Source: Bacillota bacterium
Lineage (GTDB): Bacteria > Bacillota > Clostridia > Christensenellales > CAG-138
Assembly (NCBI GenBank): GCA_023451115.1
Contig: JAEXFV010000038.1
Location: 1 to 10,592 of the forward strand
Direction: 5' to 3'
Length of the DNA: 10,592 nt
Under the pieces are notes generated by a model that saw only the letters and a program-made list of their open reading frames with translations, made no database searches and had not been told where the DNA came from. This document shows, one piece after another, positions 7,980 to 10,592 of this stretch; within the stretch, counting starts at the first letter, position 1, and the number at the start of each line of letters is the position of its first letter. The translations under genes were made by a program, and so were the position numbers.

Positions 7980-8076
7980 GGGGGTAGATGGGTGCTGGTG
8001 TGCCCTCCGGTCTTCAAAACCGGCGTGAGTAGTTAGAAGCTGCTTAGGTGGGTTCGATTCCCACATACTCCCGCCA
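7980..8076 (+). tRNA. selC: tRNA-Sec (anticodon TCA)
   Basis: This 97-base gene encodes the tRNA that reads UGA as selenocysteine; it is charged with serine and converted by SelA. The bacterial Sec layout is clear: 8-base acceptor strands (7980-7987 and 8065-8072), a 6-bp D stem (7990-7995 with 8000-8005) with a 4-base loop, a 5-bp anticodon stem CCGGT/ACCGG with loop CTTCAAA (anticodon TCA at 8014-8016), a long variable arm (8026-8046, 9 bp with G-U pairs, loop AGA) and a 5-bp T stem GTGGG/CCCAC with loop TTCGATT. Discriminator G (8073) and an encoded CCA (8074-8076) end it. In the acceptor, pair 4 is G-U and the eighth position is a G·A mismatch (7987 with 8065). It has its own promoter and lies directly after selA-selB. 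Confidence 0.96.
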
Positions 8077-8113
8077 GTTGGTTTTACTTTGGCTTACCGC
8101 TGTATATAAATTG

Positions 8114-8195
8114 AAAAAAGCAATAGTTGTTTGCTGAATTTAAGGACTTTTGGCACAATAAAATCAAAATTCAGGGGCAAACATTGCTTTTTTTT
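8114..8195 (+). terminator. Long imperfect palindrome, probable terminator of selC (may work both ways)
   Basis: The 5' side reads AAAAAAGCAAT, then GTTTGC, then TGAATTT. The 3' side carries the complements AAATTCA, GCAAAC and ATTGCTTTTTT in mirrored order. This gives helices of 7, 6 and 11 bp separated by small bulges, with a loop of about 25 bases (8142-8166) and a T8 run (8188-8195). The A6 run on the 5' side would act as a U tract for transcription from the other strand, although no opposing gene is in view. The stem is longer and the loop larger than in a typical terminator, so a small mobile-repeat origin is possible. Confidence 0.65.
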
Positions 8196-8213
8196 ATACA
8201 CAAGGCCGGACTA

Positions 8214-8242
8214 TTGCAATTTCATTAAGATTGATATATCAT
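8214..8242 (+). promoter_or_regulatory. Likely promoter of the grd operon
   Basis: TTGCAA (8214-8219) and TATCAT (8237-8242) are 17 bases apart, placing the start near 8249, before the whole riboswitch including its P0 helix at 8263. A rival pair, TTGATA (8231-8236) and TCAAAT (8254-8259), also has 17-base spacing, but would start within P0 and so fits less well. Neither pair is a full consensus match. Confidence 0.45.
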
Positions 8243-8262
8243 AATTTTAACAATCAAATAGT

Positions 8263-8456
8263 GGTCGGGCGAGGGTTTCCAGGAGAGTGTATCGCAAGAT
8301 ACCACCGAAGGAATAAGCATGCATCAACCAAATGCAGGTGAAGATCTCAGGTAAAGGGACTGGAGGCAGTACGACCGCTCTGGAGAGCAAATGCACCGAA
8401 GAAGTAACCGGAATGGCCTAGGTCAGGAGGGGAATCTTTCAGGTTAGTAACAGAGC
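8263..8456 (+). promoter_or_regulatory. Tandem glycine riboswitch controlling the grd operon
   Basis: Two glycine aptamers lie in tandem. Aptamer 1 (about 8276-8366) has P1 TCCAG (8278-8282) with CTGGA (8360-8364), the GGAGAG core, a GTATC-GCAA-GATAC stem with a GNRA loop, CACCGAAGGAATAAGC and ATCTCAGGTAAAGGGAC. Aptamer 2 (8377-8456) has P1 GCTCTG (8377-8382) with CAGAGC (8451-8456), GGAGAGC, CACCGAAGAAGTAACC and TCTTTCAGGTTAGTAACAG. These match the conserved cores of the gcvT-type glycine riboswitch. GGTCG (8263-8267) before aptamer 1 pairs with CGACC (8372-8376) in the linker, the P0 helix of the leader-linker kink-turn known in this class. The 3' strand of aptamer 2 P1 is shared with the terminator that follows, so glycine binding should block termination. 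The target, glycine reductase, consumes glycine, which fits induction by substrate. Confidence 0.95.
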
Positions 8457-8488
8457 AAATGGTAAGGATATTACCATTTGCTCTTTTT
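8452..8488 (+). terminator. Riboswitch-controlled intrinsic terminator before grdX
   Basis: A perfect 14-bp stem, AGAGCAAATGGTAA (8452-8465) with TTACCATTTGCTCT (8471-8484), closes a GGATA loop and runs into T5 (8484-8488). Its first five bases are also the 3' strand of aptamer 2 P1 (8451-8456). Aptamer closure would leave only the AT-rich upper 9 bp, a poor terminator. This predicts read-through when glycine is bound. Confidence 0.92.
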
Positions 8489-8498
8489 GTTTTTGCAT

Positions 8499-8503
8499 GG
8501 AGG
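8499..8503 (+). promoter_or_regulatory. Ribosome binding site fixing the grdX start
   Basis: GGAGG lies 7 bases before GTG 8511. The longer open frame from TTG 8478 begins inside the terminator stem and is not a credible start. Confidence 0.85.
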
Positions 8504-8510
8504 ATGTACG

Positions 8511-8894
8511 GTGCGCGTTATTACAAACAACCCATTGGCGGAAAAAGTGTTGGTAGAAAAAGGCCTTTGCAGGGTGGAGTATCGGCCGTGTGCGTTTCGG
8601 GATATTTTGGTTGCTGCACGGGATGAAATCCATAAAGGCTACCGGCTGCTGACGCATCCGCTTTCTGGCAGCGTTAAGCCAAATGAAACGCATTATAAAT
8701 CCCTGGGATTGTCGGATGAACCAGCCAAAACGCTGGATTTCAATTCGCTGGATCTGATTGAACAAAGTATTATTGCCTGTGATAAATTTCCTTTAAAATA
8801 TCCTGTTCTCCCGGATAACATTCGGGAAGACTTCCAACTAGTAGATCTAACGCTGATCCTGTCTGTATTTGACGGGAATGGCGTGGATAAATAA
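8511..8894 (+). CDS. grdX: GrdX family protein
   Basis: GrdX is a small protein encoded at the head of many glycine, sarcosine and betaine reductase operons; its role is unknown to me. The 127-residue product begins (V/M)RVITNNPLAEK and contains KGYRLLTHPLSGSVKPNET (about residues 43-61), which I recognise as the family's most conserved stretch. No signal peptide, membrane segment or known catalytic motif is visible, so it is probably cytoplasmic. It begins with GTG, chosen because GGAGG lies 7 bases upstream and the in-frame codons before it fall in the terminator U tract. It is the first gene after the glycine riboswitch and is followed after 32 A-rich bases by grdE, so the two are surely co-transcribed. 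Confidence 0.92.
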   Translation: MRVITNNPLAEKVLVEKGLCRVEYRPCAFRDILVAARDEIHKGYRLLTHPLSGSVKPNETHYKSLGLSDEPAKTLDFNSLDLIEQSIIACDKFPLKYPVLPDNIREDFQLVDLTLILSVFDGNGVDK

Positions 8895-8910
8895 AACAAA
8901 AAATAAAAAC

Positions 8911-8918
8911 AAAGGAGG
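8911..8918 (+). promoter_or_regulatory. Ribosome binding site fixing the grdE start at TTG
   Basis: AAAGGAGG lies 8 bases before TTG 8927. An in-frame GTG at 8918 overlaps this site and so cannot be the start. The TTG start gives the N-terminus MKLELG expected for GrdE. Confidence 0.88.
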
Positions 8919-8926
8919 TGCTGGGT

Positions 8927-10210
8927 TTGAAACTGGAACTGGGATATATCCACATCCATGATATCCAATTTGGTGATGTTTCAAAAGTGGAAAATGGTGT
9001 GCTGTATGTGAACGCTGAAGAAGTGAAGAAAATCGTTTTGGAAGATGAGACCATTGCGTCTGTAGAAGTCGATATGGCACGCCCCGGTGAAAGCGTCCGA
9101 ATTACCCCGGTAAAGGACGTGATCGAACCTCGCGTAAAAGTGGAGGGAAAGGGCGGTGTGTTCCCTGGCGTTATTTCCAAGGTGGAAACGGTGGGCACCG
9201 GCAAAACCCATGTGCTGCGGGGAGCAGCGGTGGTTACAACGGGGAAAATCGTTGGTTTTCAGGAAGGCATCATCGATATGACTGGCGTGGGAGCGGAGCA
9301 TACGCCATTCTCAAAACTCTATAACCTGGTTTTGACCATACAGCCTGTGGAGGGCCTGAAGCAGCATGAACATGAGCATGCGGTACGTATGGCAGGACTG
9401 AAAACGGCTACTTATCTTGGCGAATTGGCTCGCAGCCTGACTCCTGATGAAGTGAAGGAATACGAATTCTTTAACCTCAAAGAGGGGATGGAGAAGTACC
9501 CCGACTTGCCTCGTGTAGGCTATGTAGCGATGCTGCAAAGCCAGGGCCTGCTGCATGATACCTATGTGTATGGCGTAGATGCGAAGAAATCTCTGAGCAC
9601 AGTAATCATGCCTACCGAAATCATGGACGGCGCTATCATCAGCGGCAACTGCGTTTCCGCTTGTGATAAAAATACCACCTATCATCACCAAAACAACCCG
9701 GTAGTGTATGATCTGTTCGAAAAACATGGCAAAGAGCTGAACTTTGCCGCTATGATCATCACCAACGAAAATGTATTCCTGGCGGATAAAGAGCGTTCTT
9801 CCGACTGGACGGCAAAGCTGTGCGAGTTTCTGGCGCTGGATGGCGTAATCATTTCTCAGGAAGGCTTCGGTAACCCGGACACCGACTTGATTATGAACTG
9901 CCGTAAGGTAGAGGAAAAAGGAATTCCCACCGTAATCATTACGGATGAATATGCTGGACGGGATGGTTCTTCCCAGTCTTTGGCGGATGCCCATGTAAGT
10001 GCAAACGCAGTAGTCACCGGAGGCAATGCCAACGAGGTCATCGTTTTGCCGCCTATGGATAAGGTGATTGGCAGCAAGCAGGAGTATGTTGGCATTATTG
10101 CAGGCGGCTGGGATCAAAACCTCAAGCCCGACGGCAGCCTGGAAGTTGAACTACAGGCCATTACCGGCGCTACCAATGAAATGGGCTTTAACTGCCTGAG
10201 CGCACGTTAA
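8927..10210 (+). CDS. grdE: Glycine reductase component B proprotein (alpha and beta subunits), GrdE
   Basis: GrdE is the proprotein of component B of glycine reductase, which reductively deaminates glycine and passes a carboxymethyl group to the selenoprotein GrdA for conversion to acetyl phosphate. Known homologues cleave themselves before a Cys, giving two subunits, the C-terminal one with an N-terminal pyruvoyl group that binds the substrate amine. Here the site is GNCVSACDKNTTYHHQNNPV, with cleavage expected between Asn241 and Cys242 (codon 9650-9652). The pieces would be 241 and 186 residues. The 427-residue length fits the family, and there is no in-frame UGA. The start is TTG 8927. 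It lies 32 bases after grdX and 26 before grdB. Sarcosine (GrdG) and betaine (GrdI) paralogues are similar; the glycine riboswitch favours GrdE. No break or missing site is seen. Confidence 0.93.
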   Translation: MKLELGYIHIHDIQFGDVSKVENGVLYVNAEEVKKIVLEDETIASVEVDMARPGESVRITPVKDVIEPRVKVEGKGGVFPGVISKVETVGTGKTHVLRGAAVVTTGKIVGFQEGIIDMTGVGAEHTPFSKLYNLVLTIQPVEGLKQHEHEHAVRMAGLKTATYLGELARSLTPDEVKEYEFFNLKEGMEKYPDLPRVGYVAMLQSQGLLHDTYVYGVDAKKSLSTVIMPTEIMDGAIISGNCVSACDKNTTYHHQNNPVVYDLFEKHGKELNFAAMIITNENVFLADKERSSDWTAKLCEFLALDGVIISQEGFGNPDTDLIMNCRKVEEKGIPTVIITDEYAGRDGSSQSLADAHVSANAVVTGGNANEVIVLPPMDKVIGSKQEYVGIIAGGWDQNLKPDGSLEVELQAITGATNEMGFNCLSAR

Positions 10211-10220
10211 TTTAAACAAG

Positions 10221-10228
10221 AAAGGAGG
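10221..10228 (+). promoter_or_regulatory. Ribosome binding site of grdB
   Basis: AAAGGAGG lies 8 bases before TTG 10237, the same sequence and spacing as at grdE. Confidence 0.85.
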
Positions 10229-10236
10229 AAAGCGCA

Positions 10237-10592
10237 TTGAGTAAAATTAAAGTGGTACAATATATCAACCAGTTTTTTGCCCAGATTGGCGGCGAAGAAA
10301 TGGCGGATTATAAGCCCGAATACCGGGAAGGCGTCGTGGGCCCCGGCCTGGCGCTGAAGGCTGCCTTTGGTGAAGAGGCTGAAATCGTAGGCACCGTGAT
10401 TTGCGGCGACTCGTATTTTAATGAAAACCTGGAACAGGCCAAGACAGAAGTGATCGCCATGGTTAAGGCGGCTAGCCCGGATCTGTTTGTGGCAGGCCCC
10501 GCTTTCAATGCAGGCCGCTATGGAGTTGCCTGCGGCACCATTTGCGATGCAGTCAAAAAAGAGCTTGGTATCCCTGTTATCACTGGCATGTA
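10237..10592 (+). CDS. grdB: Glycine reductase component B gamma subunit GrdB (selenoprotein), cut by window end
   Basis: GrdB partners the GrdE subunits in component B. In known systems it carries a selenocysteine, coded by an in-frame UGA in the later part of the gene, which attacks the substrate imine. Only 118 codons are in view, starting at TTG 10237 after AAAGGAGG, and reading open to the last base. Recognisable stretches are KVVQYINQFFAQIGGEE near the N-terminus, EIVGTVICGDSYFNEN, and PDLFVAGPAFNAGRYGVACGT followed by IPVITGMY at the edge. The Sec codon and its SECIS hairpin would lie beyond the window, so selenoprotein status is inferred from family and from the sel genes nearby. Sarcosine (GrdF) and betaine (GrdH) paralogues are alike at this end. 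It is 26 bases after grdE and in the same operon. Confidence 0.9.
   Translation, partial: MSKIKVVQYINQFFAQIGGEEMADYKPEYREGVVGPGLALKAAFGEEAEIVGTVICGDSYFNENLEQAKTEVIAMVKAASPDLFVAGPAFNAGRYGVACGTICDAVKKELGIPVITGM

Noticed and set aside
8101..8500. Repetitive-looking intergenic sequence considered as a CRISPR or insertion element
   Set aside because: There are no regularly spaced direct repeats and no transposase; the structure is fully explained by a terminator, a promoter and a tandem riboswitch.
8478..8510. Longer grdX starting at TTG 8478 with a hydrophobic LFLFL stretch that looks like a signal peptide
   Set aside because: These codons are the 3' arm and U tract of the riboswitch terminator. 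GTG 8511 has a proper ribosome binding site.
9311..10117. Long minus-strand open frame of 268 codons opposite grdE
   Set aside because: It is a shadow of the grdE coding frame, with no ribosome binding site and no recognisable family features.

Overview
The window looks like a piece of an anaerobic, amino-acid-fermenting Firmicute chromosome, most likely class Clostridia. The reasons are the glycine reductase (grd) genes, a complete bacterial selenocysteine-insertion set, a tandem glycine riboswitch, strong AGGAGG-type ribosome binding sites and several GTG/TTG starts. Genus cannot be fixed from the sequence. Every gene is on the + strand.

Region 1 (1-4300) is the end of a surface-polysaccharide locus. 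It holds the 3' part of a UDP-N-acetyl-mannosamine dehydrogenase gene (wecC-like), a complete UDP-GlcNAc 2-epimerase gene (wecB-like) and a long two-domain glycosyltransferase gene. The first two products convert UDP-GlcNAc to UDP-ManNAc and then to UDP-ManNAcA; the third probably adds sugars to a glycan.

Region 2 (about 4327-8200) is the selenocysteine module. selA has its own sigma-A-type promoter and a leader with a possible short peptide ORF and hairpin. selB follows and ends in a strong intrinsic terminator. selC (tRNA-Sec, anticodon TCA) follows with its own near-consensus promoter and a terminator-like long palindrome. selD is not in the window.

Region 3 (about 8214-10592, continuing past the end) is the start of a glycine reductase operon. 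A tandem glycine riboswitch (8263-8456) carries the P0/kink-turn pairing between leader and linker. It runs directly into an intrinsic terminator whose 5' arm overlaps the closing helix of aptamer 2, the layout of a glycine-activated ON switch. Then come grdX, grdE (pyruvoyl proprotein of component B, cleavage site Asn241-Cys242) and the first 118 codons of grdB, the component B subunit that carries selenocysteine in known systems. The trxB, trxA and grdA genes often found between grdX and grdB are absent here.

Together the sel and grd modules link function to position: SelA, SelB and tRNA-Sec make and insert the selenocysteine that glycine reductase needs, and glycine itself appears to switch on the operon. 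No wholly new system is evident. The points most worth a second look are the sel-grd linkage, the riboswitch/terminator overlap, the compact grdX-grdE-grdB order, the selA leader and the tRNA-Sec acceptor/T junction.
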